Positions 20,788-31,175 of a stretch of DNA of 64,000 nucleotides are shown in pieces; within the stretch, counting starts at the first letter, position 1; each line of letters starts with the position of its first letter. The DNA lies in the NCBI GenBank assembly GCA_023014485.1, contig JAJOZX010005612.1, positions 164,501 to 228,500 of the forward strand, read 5' to 3'. Under the pieces are notes generated by a model, which was not told the origin of the DNA, did no database searches, and saw nothing but the letters and a program-made list of their open reading frames with translations. The stretch is from Bathynomus jamesi. Lineage: Eukaryota; Arthropoda; Malacostraca; Isopoda; Cirolanidae. Position numbers and translations under genes: made by a program.

Positions 20788-22192
20788 CTGGGTGATCCAG
20801 ATAAATGGGACCCAGAAAAAAAAGCCAAATATTCTTAATATTTAATTCCTTTCATAAAAACTATATATCATTCGAAAGAGTAGAGTTACAAGTTTATTAT
20901 GAAATATTTATTTTTTTAAAATGACTCCTTTCAAATGTGCTCCATTAGTTGCCAAGCATTCCAGTGTTCTCGCTTGTAAGTTCTGCATCACTTTTGCGAG
21001 AGTGCGCGGTGGTATGGCCTGTATCTCATTTGTGATGGCGGCCTTCAATTCTTGCAAGGTCGTTGGGTTATTTCTGTAGACCCTACTCTTTAAATATCCC
21101 CAGAGATAATCTAAGGGAGAAAAATCCGGAGACCTTGCGGGCCATTCAACGTCTCCAAATCTTGAGATTAACTCGCCTGGAAACGTTTGACGCAAAACTG
21201 CCATGCAGTTCCTCGTGGTATGGCAGGATTGGCAGGTAGCTCCGTCTTGTTGGAACCAGTGGTTTTCTAGACAAAGATCTCTTAATTTAGGAATAAGGAA
21301 ATCGGTCAACATTTTTTCGTAGCGATCACCATTTACAGTGACCGTGTTTCCGGTGGAATCCTCGAAAAAGTACGGCCCTATGATCTGAGATGCAGTAAGA
21401 CCACACCAAACAGTTACACGCTGACTATGCAACGGGACTTCGGTAATATTCAATGGATTTTCTGTTGCCCAGAAACGACAATTTTGTTTGTTTACAGTTC
21501 CATTCAAGTGAAAATGGCTTCGTCTGACATAATCAAAGTTCTAGAAAATTGGTGGTGTCATTTACCTTCTGTTGGATCCATTGACAGAATTGTCGTCTTC
21601 GTGCGAAATCTCCATCGTTTAGTTGTTGCACTGTTTGAATTTTATATGGAAAGAGCATTAAATTTTGCTTGAATATACGGTGTGTTGTTGTTCCATATCC
21701 AACTCCTAACAGCTGAGAAGCACGTCTGATGCTTATGTTAGGATTATCCTGTACAATTTCATGAGTTCTGTTAATGATCTCGTCTATCCTTGCTGTGCGC
21801 ACTCTTCCAGTTGGTTTTCTTTTTCCAATGCTGCCAGTTAGGGAAAAATTTCTGACACACCGACGGATTACTTTCTTAGAAGGTGATTTTGACATCTGAA
21901 AATTTGTCTTGAAAGATCTTTGAGCTGAAACTACACTTCTTCCATGCTCATAATATTGCTCAGTTATGAAACGCAGCTGTTCCACAGTCCATGCAGTCAT
22001 CTTGAAGGGTTAGTTTTAACTAACACTTTTATTTGTTTTGTATCTTATCTGTCTTGTATTGTCAAAACCTATACAATCCTGTACAAACTTGTAACTATCC
22101 TCTTTCGAATGATGCGTATGATTTTATAAAAGGACTTATACTTTAAGAGTTACAGGGGTTTCTTTTGGGTCCCATTTCTCTGGATCACCCTT
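20788..22192 (-). mobile_element. Tc1/mariner transposon, DD41D-like
   Basis: 1,405 bp between TA dinucleotides (20786-20787, 22193-22194). Terminal inverted repeats share GGGTGATCCAGA.AAATGGG and then ACCCA. Minus-strand transposase in two frames. Confidence 0.9.
20908..22000 (-). pseudogene. DD41D-like transposase, one frame break, 3-residue insertion
   Basis: Starts at 22000 (MTAWTVEQLRFITEQYYEHG) with paired helix-turn-helix regions (CVRNFSLTGSIGKRKPTGR; DNPNISIRRASQLLGVGYGT). After a break near 21,520 the catalytic half reads TVWCGL, FQQDGATCQSCH, FPGELISRFGDVEWPARSPD, SPLDYLWGYLKSR and ends LKGVILKK. Related copies in this window have 41 residues between the second and third catalytic Asp (DD41D, reported for the rosa branch); this one has 44 because of three extra residues next to the second Asp (DGATCQSCH). 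Confidence 0.85.
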
Positions 22193-22220
22193 TATATATG
22201 TTTGTAATAAAATTTAATAA

Positions 22221-22678
22221 TCTATATAATATAATAAGAGAGCTGTCCGTCTGTCCGTCTGTCTGTCCGTCCGTCCGTCACACTTTTAGAAATTGTGAGA
22301 AAAAATTGTGAGAAAAAATTCAGAAATTGTATTACGGGCGGCAATGTGAAGCTCAAGATTTTCATGACTGTTCTTTTCTGTAGTTTAGCCTGTCTGTTTG
22401 TCTGTTTGTGAAATTTATCAAGGGAAGTAATGGGGGAAGGGTCGGGTGGGGGTAATGGGGATGGGTGGGGTAATGGGAGGGGTGGGGGTAATGGGGAAGG
22501 GGTGGGGGTAGTGGGGGAGGGGGTTAGCCCCCAAGTTGTATGAATGGGGGTGAGGAGGTTTGGGAGATACCAGATTCAGAAATGTTGACACAATGTGAAG
22601 CTCAAAATTTTCACGGCTGGGTTCTTTTCTGTAGTTTAGCCTGTCTAACCGTCAGCAAAGCGACGGGAACTGTACTAG
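22221..22678 (+). mobile_element. Non-autonomous Helitron, 458 bp
   Basis: Starts TCTATATAATATAATAAG after an A and ends ...GGGAACTGTACTAG before a T: the TC...CTAG ends and A|T target of Helitrons. CTGTCCGTCTGTC repeats follow the 5' end. A G-rich minisatellite at 22,440-22,540 includes GGGTTAGCCCCCAAGTTG, also present in the Helitron at 631-1266. No coding. Confidence 0.8.
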
Positions 22679-23340
22679 TTTGTAATAAAAATTGTAAATA
22701 ATTTGTAATGTTTGTAATAAAACGTTACAAATATATGTTTGCATTATGACATTTGTGTTTATATTTTTCCTTACTTTGCCACTGAGAAGATATTATTTCC
22801 CAAAAAGCTGTGCATATTACCTATTACCTCCTTTAAAAGTATCATAATATGAGCTTTTAATCTTTATTTCGAAACATCAGTCATGGTTTAGCAATATATT
22901 TGGATTTTAATTCATCTCAAAGTATGGAAATGTACGATAATGCAGAGTATTAATCGATAATAATGTACGATAATATTGTTGAAAAAACGATAATTTTGGG
23001 GTATGTGTACGATAATTCTTATCTTTAAATCTGGCAACACTGCCTATTTGTAGTGTTTTAAGGAGTTTAGTTTTGCACTGCTTAAATGCATGTCTTAAAT
23101 ATACTTCTTTCTATACATTCAGTATTATGACTTAAAAATGTAATATTAACTGCATTTGTAAAGCACTCGTTTTCCTGTTTTCATGAGGAGAGACTAGAGA
23201 GGCTAAATAAAGTAAGTAAAGTAATTGGATAAATGACTCCTCTTAGGTGAATTTTTAGCAGCTGACTAGGCCTAACATTACTTAAGCGTGGTCTGCACAG
23301 TGCACATACAGGCTTATGAGTAGGCCGGTTAATATTCGTC
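22679..23340. other. No gene seen; orphan hAT-type terminus
   Basis: AT-rich. CTGGCAACACTG at about 23,030-23,042 resembles the inner-facing end of a hAT-type element, but no partner end or TSD is visible. Confidence 0.4.
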
Positions 23341-23693
23341 TTTTAACATAAGAACATAAGAACATAAGAAATTTTTATAGTGGGCACACTAGGGGCCACT
23401 TCGGCCCATCGAGGTGGCTCCACTATGTAAAAACTGCCTGTACATTGGCAATAACCAATTTTAACAAAACTAATTAAGTATCAATTTAAAACTAATTAAT
23501 TATCAATTTAAAACTAAAGATAGAATCTCTGGATCCAGAGGATCAAAGTCATAATAGGCTACTATCCACAAATATGTTACACACTATATCTATTTATAAC
23601 TGACATGCAAATATATCAGATCCAAAGATCCAGTCAATTTCATTATGGTACCCATCAATACCAGTACCATGCCAACCAAAAATAAGTCACGGT

Positions 23694-24296
23694 TAGGCTG
23701 ACCATACGTACCGTTTTGAACGGGACAGTACCGTTTTTTAAAATATTTTCTGGCCGTCCCGTCGTTTTAATAAAAATGTCAATTTTGTCCCGTTTTTAAT
23801 AAAAACTATAAATATACTTTAATATTGGTCAATCATAAATTATTATTCATAACCTATAAGACTTTTGTAATATTGTAGAGTTTATTCTTTGTCTTCCAGG
23901 AAGTACAGCACCTGTTGAGAGAATATTTTCTGTTATGAACAGTATGTGGTCAAAGGAGAAATCTAGATTAAGTGTTGAGACAATGAGGGCTATGTTAGTT
24001 GTAAGACAAAATTGTGTCATGGAGTGTGAGAAGTTTTATGATAAGGTGTTGAAAGACCGAAATTTGCTGCGTAAGATTACTTCATCGGAGAAATATTCAT
24101 GGTACGATCGTGGTGAAATACAGTCCCCCTCTACGTCTACCTAAATTTTTGTATGGGTTCTGTCACTGAAGAATAATTGTAAGCTCAATATGTTTATGTA
24201 CTTACTTTTTCATGAATACAGAATATTACATAACCCCCGTCCCTTTTTTGCCATCCCAATGTCCCGTTTTTGTCTCAAGGAAATATGGTCAGCCTA
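23694..24296 (+). mobile_element. hAT deletion derivative with 8-bp TSD
   Basis: 603 bp, terminal inverted repeats TAGGCTGACCATA / TATGGTCAGCCTA, perfect 8-bp TSD GTCACGGT (23686-23693, 24297-24304). The ends carry CCGTTTT/CCCGTTTT words as in widespread arthropod hATs. It keeps only the C-terminal transposase domain. Confidence 0.93.
23893..24144 (+). pseudogene. hAT transposase C-terminal dimerisation domain fragment
   Basis: LPGSTAPVERIFSVMNSMW followed by K-SRLSVETMRAMLVVRQNC is the hAT dimerisation motif (S-T-x-x-x-E-R-x-F-S ... R-L ... L). It may be preceded by a splice acceptor (TTTGTCTTCCAG). The catalytic domain is absent, so the element could move only with help in trans. Confidence 0.85.
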
Positions 24297-24615
24297 GTCA
24301 CGGTCCATATCAAATGCGGACCAAGTCTCAATTTACATCCATATACATTACAATATATATACTTAAGAGGAAAAGTGTCGGTGTGGCTGTAAAGACTGTA
24401 CAGTAATGTAGAAATGTGTGTGCACCCATTTTGGGTCTCCCATTTAAAGGTGTTTGTGGGGCAAGTGAAGATCATGAGTTTTTCAATACCTCACAGTACT
24501 ATGGGGGGCACCGCTCGGCAGAGGAATCTCTTTAAATAGGGTGTGTAAGGACAGAGAGTATCCCCTAACCCAAGATGCTGCCTCCCTAGTATATCCCACA
24601 ACACCTGTGTTCAAG

Positions 24616-24849
24616 CAGAGCTGGGCACTTGCGTTTTTTTGCGCGTTTTTTTGCGGTACTGCGGTACTGCGGTACTACTACCGCACTACCAAACCGGTAC
24701 CGCATAACGCAGTACCGTAAAGGATCGCTGAAAGTACAGCAGTACCGCTACCGCATTCAAATTTCCCGCGGTACTCTCCGCGGTACCGACCAACACGGTA
24801 GTACCGCAGTACCGCAGTACCGCAAAAAAAACGCAAGTGCCCAGCTCTG
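24616..24849. repeat. hAT-type palindromic MITE, second copy
   Basis: 234 bp with intact ends CAGAGCTGGGCACTTGCG / CGCAAGTGCCCAGCTCTG and the same GCGGTACTG/ACCGCACTACC interior as the copy at 20310. The flanking octamers (TGTTCAAG, CCTGAGTG) do not match, so no TSD is visible. Confidence 0.8.
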
Positions 24850-25389
24850 CCTGAGTGTGTTGAGCTGTGGGATCTATCACCCAAATGCACATAATATATA
24901 TGAAATAAACTAGTACCATTCATGCAATAAAAATGGGCTTAAACACCATCACCAGATGTCCCTTGCAGACATCAAACTATCCAACCTTCTTTTGAAAGAA
25001 TCAAGCGTATCTGAAGTCACCACTTCTTCTGTCAGGCTGTTCCAAAACTTAATTACTCTGTTTGTAAAACTGTTTTCTTAAATTTGTTCTACATCTTGGC
25101 TTAAATAATTTCATACTATGACGCGGTTAAAACAGTACAATATATTGAATTGACATTCAAAACTGACTAAGAAAATATATATCTTATGTTGTGCAAATTT
25201 GTTGAAATGTACTTTTTTTAATAAAATATATTTCCTGTTTTGGCTATAATGTACTTTTTTCATAAAATATTTTTCCTGATTGGGCTATTTTTTCGCTACT
25301 CTGCGACTTAATTAGTTGGTTGGGTTTTGTTCTGGCTATTTTTTTTTTTTCAAATTGGATAACAGATTCAGTGTAGTGGTGTTTGTGAT

Positions 25390-25565
25390 AGAATTATGAC
25401 GTGCCATTCGTGTGATTTTGACTTTGAGAACTTGATTCGTCATGTGCCCTAGATGAAGACAAAGGATTGGATGTTTTTATCAATTACGGCGTTATTCTCT
25501 CATCCTTAACTTGCCCGAAATGTGACAGTGAGTGCCTAATACGAAAAGATCAAAAGATATTTAGG
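25390..25565 (+). pseudogene. Possible N-terminal fragment of an IS1595/Merlin-like transposase
   Basis: A frame with MTCHSCDFDFENLIRHV, a frame break, then DVFINYGVILSSLTCPKCDS and LIRKDQKIFR. Leucine-rich GVI segment plus C-P-x-C followed by basic KD resembles the N-terminal zinc ribbon of ISXO2/Merlin-type transposases of arthropods. Too short to be sure; no catalytic part is present. Confidence 0.3.
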
Positions 25566-25594
25566 TGAAGTAAACAATATTAACCTGTTAAGTT

Positions 25595-25690
25595 AATTGA
25601 ATGCCCGGTTAGGTCAACTGAATGCCCGGTTAGGTCAACTATACACCCTTGATGATTGGTTAGGTTAAGTCGTGATATTTTCGTTAATTT
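25595..25690 (+). repeat. GGTTAGGTCAACT repeat, tandem unit
   Basis: GAATGCCCGGTTAGGTCAAC occurs twice in tandem, followed by TTGATGATTGGTTAGGTTAA and GTCGTGATATTTTCGTTA, the core word set of the 18-kb and 26.7-kb palindromes. Confidence 0.7.
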
Positions 25691-25710
25691 AAATGAAAAT
25701 GATGAGAGCA

Positions 25711-25868
25711 AACTTTTCTGGTTAATTTTGAGGTGTTTTGTACGAAACGGCCATCCGTTTCCTGTGCAAATGCGTAGTTTTCAAGATGACGATATCTCGA
25801 AAACTACACATTTGCACAGGAAACGGATGGCAGATTCGTGCAAAACATCTCAAAATTGACCAGAAAAG
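25711..25868. repeat. Inverted repeat with arms of about 70 bp
   Basis: AACTTTTCTGGTTAATTTTG through CATCCGTTTCCTGTGCAAAT is mirrored by ATTTGCACAGGAAACGGATG through TCAAAATTGACCAGAAAAGT, around a short spacer containing GATATCTC. Non-coding foldback. Confidence 0.8.
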
Positions 25869-26204
25869 TTTATCATAAAAAACAGACTGGGTGTAAAAAC
25901 GAATAATTACCGCTTAGTAATAGTAGGTTAAGCTGAGTTAAGTTAATTATGAACTGTCGTCGAACTGCACCCCTGACTGCAAAATCTGCTCGAATTTCAG
26001 ATGGCGTCGCACGACGATTCTGATGCCCGACGCGTTGGGTAGAACGAAGGTTAAAACTAAAATTAAAGTTTTGACTGAAATTAACGCGAGAATTTTCTTT
26101 TTAAAATGTGTTAGCGCAAGACTGAAATATTAGGCCCCTATGCACGTGAATTTTTAATATTGCGTGACATTTTCACAATTTGGAAAGCAAGAATTTTGCC
26201 AAGG

Positions 26205-26510
26205 TAATTATGCAGTAAAGTACATGACCCAAGATTCTAGTAAAATCTATACTTTTCTAGTATAATTTAGTGTGTTTTGTTCAAATCTGACATTCATTTC
26301 TTGTGCAAAATTGCCAAAATTACTAAAACGTAATCTCATCTAACCTAAGTTAAGTTTGCAAAAACAAAATTACCAAAACCTAACCCAATCTAAATTAAGT
26401 TTGCACAAGAAATGGTCAAATTTGAATAAAATGCACAAAATTACACTAGAAAAGTATCTATAGATTTGATTAGCATCTTTGGTAATGTATTTCACTGCAC
26501 ATTAACATTT
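26205..26510. repeat. Imperfect palindromic MITE
   Basis: ACTTTTCTAGTATAATTT, TTTGTTCAAATCTGACCATT-like and TTCTTGTGCAAA words are mirrored by TTTGCACAAGAAATGGTCAA and AAATTACACTAGAAAAGTAT. The arms flank a short TAACC-containing centre. Confidence 0.6.
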
Positions 26511-26540
26511 TGCCAAAAATGGGAGTGTCACACGAGAAGG

Positions 26541-27115
26541 ATCTTTTCGGTTTGACGCCTGTAATATTTTTTAGCATTACTTGTTTGTTATTGTCCAGTT
26601 TTAATAGAGGATTTAAAAAATAACATTAATGTTTTAGAGAAACAAATAGTGAGGCAGTTATACATTTTAGCTTAGAAAATATCATATACGTTTTAAGTTT
26701 CCAAAATCTTTGAAAGTTTTAGGTCAACTGTACACTCATGATGATTGGTTAGGTTAAATCATGATATTTTAGGTTTTTTTTTACAGTAAACTAACGAAAA
26801 TATCATGACAACCTAACCAATCATCAATGGCATACAGTTGACCTAACCGGGCATTCTGTTAACCAAACCAGTTGGTAGAGTCTAGAATTTAAGTCCCATA
26901 GTCATAACTCGTTTTTTTCCACCGGTTGTCAAACCAAAAAGATCCCAATAAGGTTTAAAAATATATATTTTAAATTTGTTAAATTGCATATAACTGCCTC
27001 ATTATTTGTTTCTCTAAAACATGAATGTTATTTTTGAAATCCTCGATTAAAACGACAATAAAAAACAAATAATGGTAAAAAATATTACAGGCCATCAAAC
27101 CAAAAAGATCCCACA
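26541..27115. repeat. Large foldback with a nested GGTTAGGT palindrome
   Basis: The left arm (GATCTTTTCGGTTTGA.. TAATATTTTTT, GAGGCAGTTATA) is mirrored by the right arm (TATAACTGCCTCATTATTTG .. AATATTACAGG, AAACCAAAAAGATC), arms about 160 bp. Centre 26,720-26,870 is itself an inverted pair of the GTCAACTGTAC / GATTGGTTAGGTTAA repeat. Confidence 0.65.
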
Positions 27116-28014
27116 AGAATTATGCAGATTTTGTGGTATTGCTCTTCAAACTAAAATATCAGTTTTTAACTTTGATCTTTTGGAGTCACTTTTTGGATTA
27201 GTAGTAGTATCAGATTGAGTATTTGCACAGCTTTTCCATTTTCTTCAAGATTGTCATTTCATATCATTGGTAGCTACCTTGGAGTTGCTTCACACTTCTT
27301 TTAGAATCTGTCTTATTTCTGCCAAACTTCTTTTATTAACTTGTGGCTTTGCATTGAAACTGCACCTACAGAACTTTTCAAAGTAGGCTATTTGAAATGT
27401 AAAACTTACAGTATTTAAAATTTTGCACAAAACTTTTTCTGGAGTCATTTGTACATAAAAAAAATTCAGATTGCACCAAGATTTTAAAGTAATTTTTTTT
27501 CTACCCATTTTCTTCAACTGTGGTTGATTAATATTTGGTAATCTTGTAATTTAATGTTGCAAATTAGGTAGATGTACTTTTGTGTTTAAACATCGCAAAT
27601 TAATAAATAAATCAATTTTATTGTTTTTATTTCAGTAATTTGCATTGTTAAATCTCCTGGATGATTTTGTGATGTTAAACTACAAGATTATGCAATATTT
27701 TCTAACAGTTATAGACTTGATAGATGCTTTATTAGGTAAAATGACTAGATGCCCCAATGTTTTGAGAATGTACCAATTTTCAGTCATTTGTGATTTGGGA
27801 AAGTTCCCAGTAGCTGTTATTATTTGAATAATATTAATGGATATTGAGAACTGTCATACATATTCATTTATTTAATTTAGTAATTTAATAATAACTGAAC
27901 TCATAACTTAAATACTTCTCCTTTATAATCCTTATATGGTCATACACATTTCTAAGTAGTTCTGTTCTTCACATACATTATGTTCTTTTAAGTCGAAGAA
28001 CAAGAATTTACTTG
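27116..28014. other. No gene seen
   Basis: AT-rich. The longest frames (about 60-75 codons) show no motif and have AT-driven composition. Confidence 0.5.
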
Positions 28015-28017
28015 TAT

Positions 28018-28531
28018 GGGGTCATTCAAAAACGACATGGTCTTTTTTCAGGTGGTTTTCAAACCTGTCCCCCCCCCCTTGTGGTCATTTGTGGCCAATG
28101 CTTAAACCCCCCTCCAAAACCACATGGTCTTCTGGTGTCACTCCCATCCCTTCTTAATCTTATGTAAAATGTAAGGTGCCATATTAGATTTCTTATATTA
28201 TCGAGAGGTAATGAGGTAAATGAACAAATTAAAAGGTATATCTTCTAAATAAACTCTATTAATTGTTTGTTTCTTTAATTCAAAATAATATCTTGACTAA
28301 AAAATGTAATTTTGAATGTTCAAAAAATTATTGGATACATACTAACATATTGGATGCATACATATTAATTGGAGCATAATATGATAAACAATATTATAAA
28401 CAGGATATTTTAATGCTTAGTATTGGCCACGTGGTTAAATGTCAAGACCCCCTCTCTCCCATGTGGCCCTTGGTGATCAAATAAGGAACCGCCTCCTCCC
28501 TTTAAGGACCACATGGTTTTTGAATGGCCCC
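28018..28531. repeat. TIR element with possible 3-bp TSD
   Basis: 514 bp. Left end GGGGTCATTCAAAAACGACATGG, right end inverse of GGGGCCATTCAAAAACCATG; flanked by TAT on both sides. CACATGGT and C-runs are mirrored internally. No coding. Superfamily not determined. Confidence 0.6.
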
Positions 28532-28534
28532 TAT

Positions 28535-29483
28535 GATGAGATGAGAGAGACCTTAAATACAATTATTGTAGCTATATTATAGTTGAGTTTTTTAATTCAT
28601 ATAATGAATATGGCTTATATTAGTTGAATAGGTTTATTACATTACTCATGTTATTTTAATTTATCTTGTTGATTCTAAGGTTATAAACTTGCTGTGGAAA
28701 GGAGGACTAGAACTTGTGTTCAGAATTTGTATTCCAGATTGCCAGAACAGAATTTTTTAACTTCACAAATAGGATCATTGAAACAAATGCATTAAATTTA
28801 AATCATAAGTTATATTTGATAGGCTAATAGGAAAAGGCATAATTTTTACTTTTATAGGCTATAGACCAATACCTATAATAGTACTGCTAATTTTTTATAT
28901 GGGCTGCTGATGCACCTCTAACACTTTACAGTAAATGGAAACTTGATGTAAACCAAATACATTTGGTCTACATTTTTTTCCCAAACTGAAGGGTCTGTTT
29001 TATTAATATAAAAATCTAGTAGAAATGAGACACAGCCTAATCTTAGAACTCCATAGTAAATGTTTCTTGCTGTCATTGTGATTTTTGTTGCACATTTTTT
29101 ATACATGTGTTATAAATCATTAAAATTAGGAAGCTTGACACTATTAATACTGTATATAATCATTATCATGGGGATTCATGCCCAACTAGACTGAAGTGCT
29201 ATACTGAATTTAGTATTATTTTGTAAATGTTTGGTGAATCTTCTTTTCATAACTTCACTCAGTTCAAACTTTATTGAAGGGTTAACTTAGGCTGCTGATA
29301 ATGCGTTAATTTTTTTACTATGATATAGTGTAAGTAACCAATTTAAAAAATCTTTTATTCACTTATGAATCCTCTGTTTAGGCATGAATGTAAAAGAAGC
29401 GATTTTTAAGAAGCTGGAAAATGCAAATAAATAGGAGACATAAAACATAAAGATTACAGGGTTTTCACCATTCATCACAAGAT
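28535..29483. other. No gene seen
   Basis: AT-rich, no repeat ends or open frames of note, up to the LINE insertion site. Confidence 0.5.
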
Positions 29484-29723
29484 GCATACATTTTATGCAT
29501 ACATTTATACATACATTCAACGGGGTCCCTCAAGGCTCTGTTCTCTCACCAACACTCTTCAACTTATACATGCATGACATTCCAACACCCATAGATAACA
29601 AGCTTACCTTATCATATGCAGATGACATCACTCTAACATCCACCCACAACAACATCGACACCGCTACAAATAACCTACAAACATACATAAACAGTATACA
29701 AGACTGGCTCACACACAATAGAC

Positions 29724-30553
29724 CAGGGCTGTGGAGTCGTGGAGTCGGAGTCGGAGTCGGAAGCAATTTTGGTGGTGCTGGAGTCGGAGTCGGTAAAAAT
29801 GTACCGACTCCGACTCCGACCTCAATATAAATTTTAATAAAATATGTTTTTGTGTGTGATATCACTGGCAGCTATGGTGGTTAAACCACTTAAATAATAA
29901 ACACAATGTTTTCCATTTCAGACACTAATGCCATTAATTCATTTTTTCTTTTCAGATAATATTTTTTATTTTTAATGCTTATTTAATTTCGAGTTCTTTC
30001 TAAATTTCATAAGTTTTTAACTTTCAAGTCTAAAACCCCTTTCACAATGGCAAAGACACTTCCAACAAAGTCTGCAGTTTTTTAATATTTTACAATAACC
30101 ACAGATGGGAAACATTTCGTGTGTCAGTGCATGATAGAAGATGATGATGATGAAAAATTATGTGAAGCAAAAATCAGTGGTTTTACTGGCTCTGATAAAA
30201 ATGCACCAACCAGAGCATCAAATTTGAAAAGACATTTGCAGTGTTTCCATCCCAAAATTTTAGAAGTTGTCATTGAGAAAGATAGTAATAAAAACCTTCC
30301 AACTACTTCAAAGTTAACAAAAGATCAGAAATCTACTGAACGACAAGCACCACTTACAAGATTCTTTACTACAGACAAAGTTACCGTAACAATGACCACA
30401 GATGATGATGCTTCACGTGGTGGTGATGAAATGCCTCTTGTGTAATTATCATCATAGCAGATTTAGAATTAATATACCTTCGGAGTCGGAGTCGGATAGA
30501 CAAAAAATTGAGGAGTCGGAGTCGGTTTTTTATGTGCCGACTCCACAGCCCTG
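29724..30553 (+). mobile_element. hAT deletion derivative with 8-bp TSD
   Basis: 830 bp, terminal inverted repeats CAGGGCTGTGGAGTCGG, sub-terminal GGAGTC repeats, perfect TSD CAATAGAC (29716-29723, 30554-30561). Inserted in the LINE RT after ...WLTHNR. Only an N-terminal BED finger region remains. Confidence 0.94.
30048..30445 (+). pseudogene. BED-type zinc finger fragment of a hAT transposase
   Basis: From an ATG (MAKTLPTK) through one in-frame stop to HFVCQCMIEDDD, then ASNLKRHLQCFHPKI. C-x-C ... H-x4-H with the aromatic start matches a BED finger, the DNA-binding N-terminus of hAT transposases. The catalytic domain is deleted. Mouse-over caution: the first Cys pair spacing is C-x1-C rather than C-x2-C, so the finger may be degenerate. 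Confidence 0.65.
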
Positions 30554-31175
30554 CAATAGACTCAAAGCAGTGCCCACAAAATCAACCATCACCTTGCTTA
30601 CAAGCAACACAAAAGAACACCAGGTAATTCCACAGCTTACACTAAACAACATCAACATTCCACACACTCACAGGACCAAAATACTTGGGGTCATATACAA
30701 CACATCATTATCTTTTGCAAACCACATTCAGGACATTAAAAACAAATGTACGTCAAGACTTAACACGCTTAGGGTACTAAGTACTAACAGGCACAAACTT
30801 TGGACATCAGCAGGAAACAACATCACTCATATACAAACAATATATTCGCTCAGTTATGGACTATGCTAGCCCATGCTGGGCACCCATTATCTCAAACACA
30901 CGCACAAACACCTTACAGACAATACAAAACAACGCACTTCGTATCATTACAGGATGCACTCAAACAACATCAATAGAACACCTGCACACTGAAACAAAAA
31001 TACTGAAAGTTAGGGAACATTTAGACATTAGGGGAACACAATTCATGGCAGCAGCGACAACTAACTCACAACACCCTTGCCACTACATGTACAATCATGC
31101 ACCAACACCTCGCACCATTAAGGTAACACCAGAGAGATATTATAACCAAATACTCCATTCCATACCACGCCCCAC

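Larger units (their letters stand above)
23342..25110 (+). repeat. Dispersed retroelement-like repeat, interrupted twice
   Basis: Begins with AACATAAGAACATAAGAAC and GGCCACTTCGGCCCATCG and appears to continue after two insertions to TATCCAACCTTCTTTTGAAAG and TTCTGTCAGGCTGTTCCA. The words remind me of a SINE or LINE 3' repeat common in invertebrates; the family name is not certain. A hAT derivative (23694-24296) and a palindromic MITE (24616-24849) sit inside it. Confidence 0.4.

Noticed and set aside
20653..20838. 61-codon frame MEQSIKICKFCTRNL
   Set aside because: It runs into the TIR of the mariner at 20788, has no homology I can name and no splice support.
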